A stretch of 64,000 nt of DNA from Acholeplasma equirhinis (GCF_017052655.1 NZ_JAFIDC010000001.1:620001-684000), one strand, 5' to 3'. Shown: positions 47,503 to 57,088, numbered from the stretch's first letter. Numbers and translations: made by a program. The notes: generated by a model from the letters alone, not told the origin.

Positions 47503-47668
47503 ATTAAAATTCGCGGTGCCACCTTAGTTCCAGTTACCTGGCCCTCAAAGTTACTTAGGTTTCCGAAGTTGTCCCACTATTTCTATTTATCCAGTCTTTC
47601 ACCATTCTACTGTTCGCTTTTTATAGATTACATCATAGTTTCTTCTTCATCTTCAACCGATTTAATTT
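47503..47668 (-). promoter_or_regulatory. T-box leader of the GNAT-hisS-aspS operon
   Basis: The 14-nt T-box AAGGTGGCACCGCG lies at about 47511-47524 on the minus strand. Stem I contains GAACAGTAGAATGGTGAAAG. AACTAT pairs with ATAGT, and between ATAGT and CTTC the loop reads GGGACAA, placing GAC (aspartate) as the likely specifier. Uncharged tRNA-Asp would then switch the operon on. The codon choice is by manual folding. Confidence 0.88.
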
Positions 47669-47675
47669 ATAATTA

Positions 47676-47705
47676 ATCATAACATTTTATACTGGGTTAA
47701 GTCAA
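47676..47705 (-). promoter_or_regulatory. Promoter of the T-box operon
   Basis: Minus-strand TTGACT (47700-47705), 18-base spacer, TATGAT (47676-47681). Confidence 0.6.
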
Positions 47706-47709
47706 TGAC

Positions 47710-48783
47710 TTAGAGTGTATCATTAAACTTTTTAAGCCCAGATTTAATATTTTCTTTATAGAAATTCATTGTAATTTCAAATACAACTTGAACAGGGACA
47801 GAAAGTATCGCTCCAATAATACCGAAGAATGCTTGTCCTAGGAGGACAAATGCAATCGTTGAGATTGGATTAAGTTTAAGTTGTGTTTGATAGATTTTAG
47901 GGTTAATAACGTATGCGTCAAGCTGTGGAAAGATCAATGTGAATACACCAAGACCAATCATGCCATAAGCTGCATGTGGTACTGTCATTATGATAATTGC
48001 TGTGAATAAAATTGAGAAATATCCACCAAAATATGGAATTAATGATAGCACTGCAGCAATAAATGCAACCAATGGTACGAAAATCCAAAACTCTGGGAAG
48101 AATATTGCCATAATGAGCATTAATCCACCATATTCTACAGCTTGAATACCTGCAATAATCACTTCTGCCCAAAGATAATTCGTAAGTTCCTTATCAATTG
48201 TTTTAACAAAATCAAATGTCTTTGGTTTAAGCGTATCTGCTAAATAGTTTCTTATACCAAGTCTCATTCTAGGGAAATTAAGTAAGAAAATAATACCGAC
48301 TACTACAACAACTGCACCACCAATAATTGTGGTCCATACAGCATCTACTGTACCACCTGATGCTGTAAAGTAATTGGTAATTTGAACAATCGTATCTGAA
48401 ACGATTGAGTTCACATAAGCTGTTACATCTGATGTATCAACATTTAAAATCACACCAATTTCATGAAGAATATTTTCAACACCGACAGTTAAACTACCAA
48501 TTTCATCAAGTGCTGGTTTAATCACACCATAGATTAGGTAGAAAATAAACAATACCGACAGTGAATAAACAATGAAGATACCTAACCATCGTGGTATTTT
48601 ATATTTCTGCATTAAATTGATTAATGGATTTAATATGTATGCCAACGTAAATGCTATGATTAAAGGTAGGAGTGCATATAAAGCTGTGTCTAAAACACTT
48701 GCAATAAAGGGATAAATTAGAATTAATCCACCTACGATTAATAACAATATTAGAATGTTTAACAGCCTAAAATTTATTTTCAT
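47710..48783 (-). CDS. AI-2E/PerM family membrane transporter
   Basis: A 357-residue polytopic protein: two helix pairs at the N-terminus (to about 95), a soluble loop (about 95-145), then five more helices. PLVAFIAAVLSLIPYFGGYF and the C-terminal LNPISTIAFVLLGQAFFGIIG, ending in a P.QVV-type segment, are family features. Family members export quorum signals or act as Na+/H+ antiporters; the substrate here is unknown. It directly follows dtd by one base. Confidence 0.87.
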   Translation of the reverse strand: MKINFRLLNILILLLIVGGLILIYPFIASVLDTALYALLPLIIAFTLAYILNPLINLMQKYKIPRWLGIFIVYSLSVLFIFYLIYGVIKPALDEIGSLTVGVENILHEIGVILNVDTSDVTAYVNSIVSDTIVQITNYFTASGGTVDAVWTTIIGGAVVVVVGIIFLLNFPRMRLGIRNYLADTLKPKTFDFVKTIDKELTNYLWAEVIIAGIQAVEYGGLMLIMAIFFPEFWIFVPLVAFIAAVLSLIPYFGGYFSILFTAIIIMTVPHAAYGMIGLGVFTLIFPQLDAYVINPKIYQTQLKLNPISTIAFVLLGQAFFGIIGAILSVPVQVVFEITMNFYKENIKSGLKKFNDTL

Positions 48784-48784
48784 C

Positions 48785-49228
48785 TTAATCCTCCAGTTCG
48801 TACATTAAATTGAACGGCCCATTGTATAGGGCTTCAATTTCCATATGTGCACCAAAGACTCCAGTCTCTACTTTAAAACCTTGTTTTCTAATTAATTCGA
48901 CAAAAAACTGATAGAGTGGTTTTGCAAGTTCAGGTCTTGCAGCATGTGTAAAACTTGGTCTGTTGTTATTAGATGCATCACCATACAATGTGAATTGTGA
49001 AACAACTAAAATATGATGTTTGGATGGATCAATTTTTAAATTTAGTTTGTCGTTCTCATCGTGAAATATTCTTAATTTTAAAAGCTTATCCACACATTTT
49101 TGAACTATGCTCTCATTATCAGTTGTTTTAACACCAAGATAGACAACATAACCTTCATCAATTTCTGATATTAATTTAGAATCAACAAATAATTTTGCAT
49201 ATTTAACTTTTGTAACTAGCATTCTCAT
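48785..49228 (-). CDS. dtd: D-aminoacyl-tRNA deacylase
   Basis: Hydrolyses D-amino acids mischarged on tRNA. Conserved VSQFTLYGDASNNNRPSF (SQFTL) and a GVFGAHMEI segment where the usual motif is GxFGAxM; 147 residues. The C-terminal NGPFNLMYEL corresponds to the NxGPVT motif with P followed by F instead of V. ATG overlaps the rsh stop (ATGA), the classical rel-dtd pairing. Confidence 0.92.
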   Translation of the reverse strand: MRMLVTKVKYAKLFVDSKLISEIDEGYVVYLGVKTTDNESIVQKCVDKLLKLRIFHDENDKLNLKIDPSKHHILVVSQFTLYGDASNNNRPSFTHAARPELAKPLYQFFVELIRKQGFKVETGVFGAHMEIEALYNGPFNLMYELED

Positions 49229-51399
49229 CGGATATCACGCTCTACATAATAAACCTGAGGTACTTTGTTAATATTAGTTATTAAACTGTTTAATTCATTT
49301 ACGTTAGAAAGTGAAACTTTAAGTTTAATAATACTTTCAAACTGGCTATTTGAAATTGCTGAAATTTCAGCAATATTTACACCGCTTGAGTTAACTGCTT
49401 GGATGACATCAGTTAATAGAGTTGCACGTGTTGTTCCTTTAATTTTTAACCATGTAGGGTATTTTCTAGTAATATTGATACCCCAAAGTGCTGGTAATAA
49501 TCTATTTTGATCATATTCTTTGATATTTGTACAATGCATACCATGAATAACAATCCCTGAACCTTTCGTAACAAATCCAACGATCTCATCACCAGGAACT
49601 GGTGTACAACAGTTAGCAAGCTTAATTTGTGGTGTTGTTAATCCTTCAACAATCACACCTGTATCAGAAGTTGCAACTAGTTGTCTACTTGTTCTTTCTA
49701 GTTGTCTTTGAAGTAATGTTTCCTTTGTTGCTTCAGGCATTAATTTATTCATAACTGCTTTAGCAGATATGATACCTTTACCTATTTCTTTATAAAGGTC
49801 TTCAACAGTTTCTACATTGTTCTTTTCAAAATTTTCTTTTACCCATTGATCAGATAATTCAAAATCTTTCTTATTGAGAACAAATTCTTTTTCAAGTGCT
49901 TCTTTACCTTGTGCAATTATTAAATCTTGATTTTCTTTATTCAAGAAAATCTTGATTTTATGTCTTGCATGTGGTGATTTTGCAATTTTCAACCAGTCTT
50001 CACTTGGACCAGATGAATTTTTATTCGTTTTAATTGAGATGACATCGCCTGTTTGTAAAGTGTGATCAAGTGTAACAATTCTATTATTTACAATTGCTCC
50101 AACCATACGATGTCCGACATCGGTATGGATTCTATATGCAAAGTCAATCGGTGTCGAACCTGCTGGAAGTTCGATGACTTCACCTTTTGGTGTGAAGACA
50201 TAAACATTTGCTGATAAGATATCCGTTTTAATGGTGTCTACGAATTCCTGACTTGATTCTTGTTTATCGTCAGTATCTTCTGTTAATTTAAGTAAATCTG
50301 CATACCATTTAAGTTTAGATGCAATTTCAAATTGTTCTTTTTCTTTAGAGTATACTTTAGATTCTTTATATGCCCAATGAGCAGCAATCCCGTCTTCTGC
50401 GACCTTATCCATCTCATGCGTTCTAATTTGAACTTCGAATAAAGTCCCATCACTATGAAGCACAGTTGTATGGAGTGACTGATACATGTTCGGTTTTGGA
50501 ACTGCAATATAATCCTTAAAACGTTTTGGAATTGGAGTAAAATGCGCATGGATGATACCAAGTGATTGATAACAAGTTTCAACTTTATCAACAATAATTC
50601 TAACTGCTAATAAATCATAGATATCTTCAAAAGCACGTCCACCATTTACCATCTTTTTATAGATGGAGTAAATATTTTTAATACGACCTTTTATATCAAA
50701 ATCTTTAATTCCAGATTCTGCAAATAATTCTTTAATATAGTTGATAACATGAGAAATTGAACTTTCACGTTCATCTTTTTTTGCTTTAACCATGTTAGAA
50801 ACTTTATAATACATCGCTGGGTCAACAAAACGAAGTGATCGATCTTCAAGTTCAGCTTTCCAACGGAAAAGACCGAGTCTGTGTGCAATAGGTGCATAGA
50901 TATCTAAAGTTTCTTTAGCAATACGCAATTGCTTTTCAGGTGCCATAGAATCTAGTGTACGCATATTATGCATTCTATCCGCAAGTTTAATTAACACAAC
51001 TCGAATATCTTTTGCCATAGCAAGTAACATTTTTTGTTGGTTATCTGCTTGTACAATATCTTGGAAAATTAATTTGTTTAATTTTGTAACAGCATCTACA
51101 AGTTGTGAGATGTCTTTACCAAATATTTTTTCAATATCTACAAGTGTTAAATCAGTATCTTCGACAGTATCATGTAAAAGAGCCGCAACTAAGGTATTAG
51201 GTCCGGCTTCAAGTTCAGCTAATATTCTTGTTACAGCAACAGGATGGGTAATGTATGGTTCGCCACTTTTACGCATTTGCCCTAGATGCTTTTCTTTAGC
51301 AAGTTGGTAAGCTTTTGTGATTAAATTGATGCTCTCAGGTTTTGTGATATAGTGAGCTATATCATTCATCAGTGCTTGATATAATGCATCGCTTTCCAA
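49225..51399 (-). CDS. relA: (p)ppGpp synthetase/hydrolase, long RSH enzyme
   Basis: Stringent-response alarmone enzyme. The HD hydrolase domain (about 30-180) has HPVAVTRIL and LLHDTVEDTD, intact, so degradation is expected. The synthetase domain follows (YDLLAVRIIV, YQSLHTTVLH), then TGS (VYVFTPKGEVIELPAGSTPI), a CCTPVPGDEIVG zinc-finger-like segment and a C-terminal ACT domain. 724 residues, full Firmicute length. Next upstream gene is apt. Confidence 0.95.
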   Translation of the reverse strand: MESDALYQALMNDIAHYITKPESINLITKAYQLAKEKHLGQMRKSGEPYITHPVAVTRILAELEAGPNTLVAALLHDTVEDTDLTLVDIEKIFGKDISQLVDAVTKLNKLIFQDIVQADNQQKMLLAMAKDIRVVLIKLADRMHNMRTLDSMAPEKQLRIAKETLDIYAPIAHRLGLFRWKAELEDRSLRFVDPAMYYKVSNMVKAKKDERESSISHVINYIKELFAESGIKDFDIKGRIKNIYSIYKKMVNGGRAFEDIYDLLAVRIIVDKVETCYQSLGIIHAHFTPIPKRFKDYIAVPKPNMYQSLHTTVLHSDGTLFEVQIRTHEMDKVAEDGIAAHWAYKESKVYSKEKEQFEIASKLKWYADLLKLTEDTDDKQESSQEFVDTIKTDILSANVYVFTPKGEVIELPAGSTPIDFAYRIHTDVGHRMVGAIVNNRIVTLDHTLQTGDVISIKTNKNSSGPSEDWLKIAKSPHARHKIKIFLNKENQDLIIAQGKEALEKEFVLNKKDFELSDQWVKENFEKNNVETVEDLYKEIGKGIISAKAVMNKLMPEATKETLLQRQLERTSRQLVATSDTGVIVEGLTTPQIKLANCCTPVPGDEIVGFVTKGSGIVIHGMHCTNIKEYDQNRLLPALWGINITRKYPTWLKIKGTTRATLLTDVIQAVNSSGVNIAEISAISNSQFESIIKLKVSLSNVNELNSLITNINKVPQVYYVERDIR

Positions 51400-51432
51400 A
51401 CCAGTCCCCTCCCTTTCAAAAAAGTTATAAAA

Positions 51433-51945
51433 TTAATAATGAATTAAAGATAATATATCATAATCTTTTAATAAACTTCTGCCATTTAAATCATCAAGTT
51501 CGATTAAGAACGCTGCACCAACAACTTCACCACCTAATTTTTCAACAAGTTGGACAGTTGCTTGTACAGTTCCACCAGTTGCAAGTAAATCATCAATGAT
51601 AAGAACTTTATCACCTTTTTTAATTGCATCACTATGAATGGATAATGCATTGGATCCATATTCTAAATCATAAGTCACTGTGACGGCTTCTCTTGGTAAT
51701 TTACCTGGTTTTCTTACTGGAACAAAACCAATACCCATATTTACTGCAACTGGGCACCCAAAAATAAAACCTCTTGCTTCAGGTCCAACAATTACAGTTG
51801 CACCTTTTTGTTTTGCAAATTCAGTAAACTTATCTGCAGCATATTTGTATGCTTCACCATCTAACATAAGTGGTGTGATATCTCTAAATAAAATCCCATC
51901 TTTTGGGAAGTTTGGTACTGCAGCAATATATTTTTTAAGATCCAT
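51433..51945 (-). CDS. apt: Adenine phosphoribosyltransferase
   Basis: Salvages adenine to AMP using [25 protein letters not shown]-terminus, [14 protein letters not shown], and the PRPP loop [13 protein letters not shown]. 170 residues. Good GAGAGGT site. Lies upstream of rsh, as in Bacillus. Confidence 0.96.
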   Translation of the reverse strand: MDLKKYIAAVPNFPKDGILFRDITPLMLDGEAYKYAADKFTEFAKQKGATVIVGPEARGFIFGCPVAVNMGIGFVPVRKPGKLPREAVTVTYDLEYGSNALSIHSDAIKKGDKVLIIDDLLATGGTVQATVQLVEKLGGEVVGAAFLIELDDLNGRSLLKDYDILSLIHY

Positions 51946-52065
51946 GATGTTACCTCTCTTCGTGGAAAAAAATAGCCATGTCTTGGCTTAATATAAATAT
52001 TTTATAATATTTACCTCAAACTTACAATAAAATAAAATGTTATAATAACTTTAGGATGTGATGAC

Positions 52066-53292
52066 ATGGAACCACTCGCTTCAAGAATGCGACCAAAATC
52101 ACTCAAAGATGTTTATGGTCAAGACCATCTTTTAGGTGATTCAGGTGTATTAACACAAATGTTGAATAAGAAAAAATGGTTAAGTTTCATTTTATTTGGT
52201 CCTCCGGGAACAGGTAAAACAACCATTGCAGGTTTATTTTCTAAGGAATCGGGACTTGATACCTATTTTTTCAATGCTTCAACAGATAATAAACAAAAAC
52301 TAAAAGATATTTTAGATATGACTGCTTACCACGATGTTTTAATCATTGTTGATGAAATTCATCGTATGAAAACTGATATCCAAGATTATCTACTTCCGTT
52401 TCTAGAAACAGGTAAGGCGATTATGATTGGATTAACAACTTTAAATCCATATCAAAGCATCAATATCGCAATCAGATCACGTTGTCATCTTTATGAAATT
52501 AAACAACTTGAAGATGAAGATATAAAAAAAGCACTATTTAATGCACTACCTATGCTAGATGCTGACATTAAATTAAGTGAAGATGCGATAAAGGCAATTA
52601 TTCGTTTTTCAAATCATGAAATTCGTTCTGCATTAAATTTACTTGAAAGTGCATCTTTAGTCTTAAAGGATGGAGAAGTATTATCATCAAATACAGTCAG
52701 ACGTTTAGCTGGTAAACCACAACTATCACTAGATGATGGTGAAGACCACTACTTCGAAATGTTAAGTGCACTTCAAAAATCCATACGTGGTAGTGATGTG
52801 GATGCTTCACTTCATTATCTTGCTAGACTCATTACATTAGGTGATTTAGAAGTGATTATCAGAAGATTACTCGTAATTGCTTATGAAGATATTGGTCTTG
52901 CGAATCCTACCATACCTCAAAAAGTATTAACAGCTTGTCAAACTGCAAAAATGTTAGGATTCCCTGAGGCTAGAATACCACTTGCAAATGTTGTGGTTGA
53001 TATGGCAATTTCACCTAAATCTAATACAGCTTATTCAGCACTCGATAAAGCACTAGCAGATTTCCAAAGTGGAAATACAGGTGAAATACCAAAACACATT
53101 GATAATAAATATTTAAAGGTTCATCCTGAGGCATATCATTATCCACATAATGATCCGAATGCTTTAAACAGTGAAAAGTATTTACCTGAGAAAATTATTA
53201 AAGTCAAATACTACGAACCTAAGGATGACAATCCTTATGAAAAAGCATTAAAAGAACGTAAAAAATTAATCGATAAAATTAAAGGATATTAG
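52066..53292 (+). CDS. rarA: RarA/MgsA family AAA+ ATPase
   Basis: Clamp-loader-like ATPase acting at stalled forks. PLASRMRPKSLKDVYGQDHL N-terminus, Walker A LFGPPGTGKTT, Walker B IIVDEIHRM, sensor region LTTLNPYQSI, and the C-terminal tetramerisation domain with ARLITLGDLEVIIRRLLV and YEDIGLANP. 408 residues. In an operon with the PfpI gene, 8 bp downstream. Confidence 0.93.
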   Translation: MEPLASRMRPKSLKDVYGQDHLLGDSGVLTQMLNKKKWLSFILFGPPGTGKTTIAGLFSKESGLDTYFFNASTDNKQKLKDILDMTAYHDVLIIVDEIHRMKTDIQDYLLPFLETGKAIMIGLTTLNPYQSINIAIRSRCHLYEIKQLEDEDIKKALFNALPMLDADIKLSEDAIKAIIRFSNHEIRSALNLLESASLVLKDGEVLSSNTVRRLAGKPQLSLDDGEDHYFEMLSALQKSIRGSDVDASLHYLARLITLGDLEVIIRRLLVIAYEDIGLANPTIPQKVLTACQTAKMLGFPEARIPLANVVVDMAISPKSNTAYSALDKALADFQSGNTGEIPKHIDNKYLKVHPEAYHYPHNDPNALNSEKYLPEKIIKVKYYEPKDDNPYEKALKERKKLIDKIKGY

Positions 53293-53300
53293 GAGGACTC

Positions 53301-53825
53301 ATGGAATTAAAAGGTAAACGTGTAATAACAATCGTTTCTAACGATTATGATGACTTGGAATTTCATTATCCATTGATCAGACTAAAAGAGGCTGGTGCTG
53401 AAGTTGTTGTTGCAGCACTTAAAGCAAAAGAAACATATAAAGGCAAATATGGCTTATCTACTGTGAGTGATGTTGCATTTGGTGATGTTGATATTACCAA
53501 ATTTGATGCCATTGTTATTCCTGGTGGATGGGCACCTGATTTACTCCGTCGTTTTGACGAAGTATTAAACTTTGTTCGCTATATGCACGAAAACAAAAAG
53601 GTGATTGGTGCAATTTGTCATGCAGGTTGGGTATTATCTTCTGCACATATCTTAAAAGGTGTGAAAATGACATCAACGCCTGGAATTAAAGATGATATGA
53701 TGTATGCTGGCGCTACTTGGGTAGATGAACCAGTTGTTATTTCAGGTCACATTATCACTGCAAGAAGACCACCAGATTTACCACTATATTTACCTGAACT
53801 TATTAAAGCAATTGCTAAAAAATAA
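53301..53825 (+). CDS. PfpI/DJ-1 family protein
   Basis: A 174-residue DJ-1/PfpI-fold protein. The nucleophile elbow AICHAGWVLSSA (Cys about residue 110) and IVIPGGWAPDLLRR are typical; the latter supplies the backbone oxyanion. Members act as glyoxalases, deglycases or proteases; the role here is not determined. AGGAGG site just after rarA. Confidence 0.9.
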   Translation: MELKGKRVITIVSNDYDDLEFHYPLIRLKEAGAEVVVAALKAKETYKGKYGLSTVSDVAFGDVDITKFDAIVIPGGWAPDLLRRFDEVLNFVRYMHENKKVIGAICHAGWVLSSAHILKGVKMTSTPGIKDDMMYAGATWVDEPVVISGHIITARRPPDLPLYLPELIKAIAKK

Positions 53826-53853
53826 TGGAGCCATCAATTGGCTCCATTTTTTC
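53824..53853. terminator. Bidirectional intrinsic terminator
   Basis: ATGGAGCCA and TGGCTCCAT pair around TCAAT, followed by six T; between convergent genes. Confidence 0.85.
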
Positions 53854-53854
53854 A

Positions 53855-55537
53855 TTAATTTCTTTCTGTTGATATGATTACTGGAATTGTAATTGGACGT
53901 CGTTTAGTTTCATTATAAATAAACTTAGAAACTTCATCTCTTGCTTCTATTTTAAATTCATTCCAGTTAACATATTTGCCTTGTAAATGTTTGTCAGCAA
54001 CTTTCGTGAAAATGAGTTTAACATCATCTAAAATTGATTTTTCAGAGTCGTCATAATGAACAAATCCTTTAGTGATCACTTCAACATCACTTAAAACTTT
54101 TTTAGCTTTTGGATCAACATTTGCAATAACTAACATCACACCATCTGCAGCTAAAAGTTCTCTATCTCTCATGACATAGTCATTGACATCACCAATTGCA
54201 GTACCATCGATTAAAATATCACCAGTTTTAATTTCACCTTTAGCAACATATGCATCTTTACCATCATTAAAGTTAACTGAATCACCATTATCAAGTAAGA
54301 AAATATTATCATCTGTATAACCGAGTTCAAGTGCTAACTTTTTAACACCGTATTGATGTCGGAATTCACCGATTGTCGGAATGACATATTTTGGTCTTAA
54401 TAAATTGATCATCATTTTAATTTCTTCTGCTGTTGCATGGGCTGATGATAATAAACGTTTATCCATAACTTTAATTTGTGCATCTGACCTGTAAAGTACG
54501 TCTAAAGTTCTTGCTGCCATCTTTTCAGTACCAGGCACTGGTGCTGTCATTAATAAGATTGTGTCATTTTCATTGATATGGATTAATCTATCTTGTTTTT
54601 TGCACATTCTTTGTAACATAAAGAATGGTTCATGACGATTACCAGTTACTAAACAAACAAGATTGTTTTGAGTATTTTGGTTCTTTTCATCAATGAATCG
54701 AAGATTTGTTAGTGCATCTTTAGGAATATTTAAATAACCTTTTTCGATTGCGATATCAACAATTCTTTGTGCTCTTCTTCCGATAATCGCAATCTTCTTA
54801 TGATGTATTAATGAGATATCGATAATTCTTTGAATTTTTTGAAGATCGGATGAGAATAGTGAAACAATAATTCTACCTTCTGCATTTGCATATACAGAAT
54901 TTATCTTATGCGTTAAAGTATCACCTATACCTCCATCTTGAACTAATGTAGATCCAAGCGATTCCGTTAATAAGGCAATGACGTTCTTTTGTGCAAGTTC
55001 ATTAATTTTTGAAAAATCTGTTTGATATTTTGGATCACCGTTTTGTACGAAAGTAAAGTCTGATGTATAGACAATTACACCGTCAATAGTGTGGATTGCA
55101 ACACCGACTGATTCAGGAATTGAGTGCGTCGTTGAAAAGAAGGTAAGTTTAACATTACCACTTCGAATTATTGTATTACGATCAATTGTATGTAAGGTTA
55201 GTTTGTCTAGGTCAAAGTTTTTTTCTTTTAAGGAATCTTTAATGACTTCCATGGTAAATGGTGTTGCATATACAGGTACATTTAAGTCTTGTAAAATATG
55301 CGGAAGCGCACCAATATGATCTTCATGGGCATGTGTTAAGAAAATCCCTTTAATTCTATCTTTGATATTGATTAACATACGGTAATTTGGAATAATTTCA
55401 TCAACTCCGTATAATTCTTGGGTTGGATACTTTAAACCAGCATCCAATATAAAATATTGTCTGTCGACATCAACGACATACATATTTTTCCCATTTTCAC
55501 CTAGTCCACCTAACGCGAAAAAGCGTATTTCACTCAA
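53855..55537 (-). CDS. rnj: Ribonuclease J
   Basis: Metallo-beta-lactamase/beta-CASP exo- and endoribonuclease central to mRNA decay. GGLGENGKNMYVV, zinc motif LTHAHEDHIGALPHI, TSDFTF, the beta-CASP region, and the RNase J-specific SSAHATAEEIKMMINLLRP (as in SGHA....). 560 residues. Starts with ATG after AAAGGAAAG; monocistronic. Confidence 0.94.
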   Translation of the reverse strand: MSEIRFFALGGLGENGKNMYVVDVDRQYFILDAGLKYPTQELYGVDEIIPNYRMLINIKDRIKGIFLTHAHEDHIGALPHILQDLNVPVYATPFTMEVIKDSLKEKNFDLDKLTLHTIDRNTIIRSGNVKLTFFSTTHSIPESVGVAIHTIDGVIVYTSDFTFVQNGDPKYQTDFSKINELAQKNVIALLTESLGSTLVQDGGIGDTLTHKINSVYANAEGRIIVSLFSSDLQKIQRIIDISLIHHKKIAIIGRRAQRIVDIAIEKGYLNIPKDALTNLRFIDEKNQNTQNNLVCLVTGNRHEPFFMLQRMCKKQDRLIHINENDTILLMTAPVPGTEKMAARTLDVLYRSDAQIKVMDKRLLSSAHATAEEIKMMINLLRPKYVIPTIGEFRHQYGVKKLALELGYTDDNIFLLDNGDSVNFNDGKDAYVAKGEIKTGDILIDGTAIGDVNDYVMRDRELLAADGVMLVIANVDPKAKKVLSDVEVITKGFVHYDDSEKSILDDVKLIFTKVADKHLQGKYVNWNEFKIEARDEVSKFIYNETKRRPITIPVIISTERN

Positions 55538-55677
55538 TTAACATCTTTCCTTTCTGAAACGGTTGTTTGGTTGTTACTATTATAACACAAAATGTGATTA
55601 AAACTTGAAATTACATACTCACTTAATATTTTTATTTTTAACAAAATAACTTATAATGTATATATGTGAGGGTTAAC

Positions 55678-56247
55678 ATGTTAAATTATCCTAATAAGAA
55701 AAAGCCAATTCAAAAAGTTAATAACTATGCAAATCTTGGGATGACCCTTGAAAGTGACATTGAAGAAACAAATCAATATTATTTAACTCATAATATTGCT
55801 GTCATACATAAAAAACCAACACCCATACAAGTTGTAAATGTATCTTATCCTGCTAGAAATAAAGCTAAAATTACTGAGGCTTATTATAGAACACCATCCA
55901 CAACAGATTTTAATGGTTTATATAAGGGTAAATATATTGATTTTGATGCTAAGGAAACAAATTCTAAAACATCGATGCCACTTGCAAACATCCATGAACA
56001 CCAAATGAGACATTTAAAAGATGTTGAACATCATGGTGGTATTGCTTTCTTTATCGTAGGCTGGAAAGTATATAATGAATATTACTTATTACCTTATAAA
56101 GAATTAGAACCGCTTTGGGAAGCATCAAAAAAAGATGGCAGAAAATCTATTCCTTATAGTTTTTTTAAAGAAAAAGGGATAAAAATCCCTTTCTCCTATC
56201 AACCTAGACTTGATTATTTAAAAGCAGTTGATCAATTACTGAAATGA
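55678..56247 (+). CDS. recU: Holliday junction resolvase RecU
   Basis: Resolves four-way junctions in recombination. RecU features: NLGMTLESDIEETNQYYL, AVIHKKPTPIQVV, GKYIDFDAKETNS (metal ligands) and GGIAFFIVGW. About 189 residues. ATG 55678 lies five bases after GAGGG; the GTG at 55666 contains that site. Its 3' end overlaps the convergent thiT by 12 bases. Confidence 0.94.
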   Translation: MLNYPNKKKPIQKVNNYANLGMTLESDIEETNQYYLTHNIAVIHKKPTPIQVVNVSYPARNKAKITEAYYRTPSTTDFNGLYKGKYIDFDAKETNSKTSMPLANIHEHQMRHLKDVEHHGGIAFFIVGWKVYNEYYLLPYKELEPLWEASKKDGRKSIPYSFFKEKGIKIPFSYQPRLDYLKAVDQLLK

Positions 56248-56796
56248 TTCCGTTAGTAAGATCAGCTGTTTTTTTATACCTAATGCAATCACAAAACTTA
56301 TTGTAAATGTGGTTGCTAAATAAGGTAAATTATAAAGAATAAACGAATAGAACCAAGCATTTGTTCCAACAGGTGCATAATCCGCAAAAATTAATACTCC
56401 GGATAATCCATGTGAAATCCATCGTAAGATAAATGCACACAAGAAAACTAATGCTAACTTCTTCCATCCCTTTAATACATCTTTACCAAAGAAACCACCA
56501 ACTGCAGCAATACCTGCAAACGGAATGATGTAATCAAGTAAGAAACTACCCCAATGGAATGTGTAACCATCCATAATGAGTGAGATGACACCATATACCG
56601 CACCACCAAGTAATCCGTATTGCCAACCGATAACAATACCAATTAATATCAGTGGTAACATATTGATACCAAATACATTACCACCTTGAGGCATCTCAAG
56701 ATTTAATCCTGGTGTGATTTTAATCACGAACCCTAACGCAATCGCAAGGGCAGCTAGTACTGCTGTCAATACTAACTTCTTTAATTCTTTATTCAT
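56236..56796 (-). CDS. thiT: Thiamine transporter, ECF S-component ThiT
   Basis: Substrate-binding membrane subunit for thiamine uptake with a shared ECF module. About six helices, the N-terminal AVLAALAIALGFV (family AxxxA), a PQGGNVFGINMLPLILIG segment, and the thiamine-contacting GYTFHWGSFLLDYIIPF with several aromatics. 186 residues. A TPP riboswitch directly upstream confirms the substrate. The ECF ATPases are not in this window. Confidence 0.93.
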   Translation of the reverse strand: MNKELKKLVLTAVLAALAIALGFVIKITPGLNLEMPQGGNVFGINMLPLILIGIVIGWQYGLLGGAVYGVISLIMDGYTFHWGSFLLDYIIPFAGIAAVGGFFGKDVLKGWKKLALVFLCAFILRWISHGLSGVLIFADYAPVGTNAWFYSFILYNLPYLATTFTISFVIALGIKKQLILLTESFQ

Positions 56797-56814
56797 TCTT
56801 TTTCCTCCTGAAAA

Positions 56815-56843
56815 ATAAAAAATTCTTCGGGATTACCAAAGAA
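56815..56843 (-). terminator. TPP-riboswitch terminator
   Basis: Minus-strand CTTTGG pairs with CCGAAG around TAATC, followed by AATTTTTTATTTTT. Confidence 0.75.
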
Positions 56844-56945
56844 AAAGTTTTCTAGATAACTTTTCCTACGCTGGTATAACCCAGATCAGGTACACGGGTC
56901 GATTTTGAATTTAATCCTCTCAGTCATTCTAATGACTCCCCGAAG
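56844..56945 (-). promoter_or_regulatory. TPP riboswitch (thi box)
   Basis: Minus-strand order: CTTCGGGGAGTC, the pyrimidine-binding GACTGAGAGGAT, GACCCGTGTACCTGATCTGG and GTTATACCAGCGTAGG, all consensus. CTTCGGGG at the 5' end could also pair with the terminator CCGAAG, allowing switching. Expected to turn thiT off when TPP is high. Confidence 0.95.
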
Positions 56946-56956
56946 TGATCATACGT

Positions 56957-56962
56957 ATTATA
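56957..56962 (-). promoter_or_regulatory. -10 element of thiT promoter
   Basis: TATAAT on the minus strand about 12 bases before the TPP aptamer; a weak TTTTGG lies 17 bases upstream. Confidence 0.55.
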
Positions 56963-57036
56963 ACACATAAAAAAATACCCCAAAATTATATGCTTTTTCA
57001 CTTTAAAAATATTAAAAATAATTTTCTATAATTTTA

Positions 57037-57065
57037 TTGACAACGCATGTAATCAGATATATAAT
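57037..57065 (+). promoter_or_regulatory. Consensus promoter of the NfeD/SPFH operon
   Basis: TTGACA (57037-57042), exactly 17 bases, TATAAT (57060-57065): a perfect sigma-A consensus. Confidence 0.85.
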
Positions 57066-57088
57066 AAAAGCATACGAGGTGATGAAAC

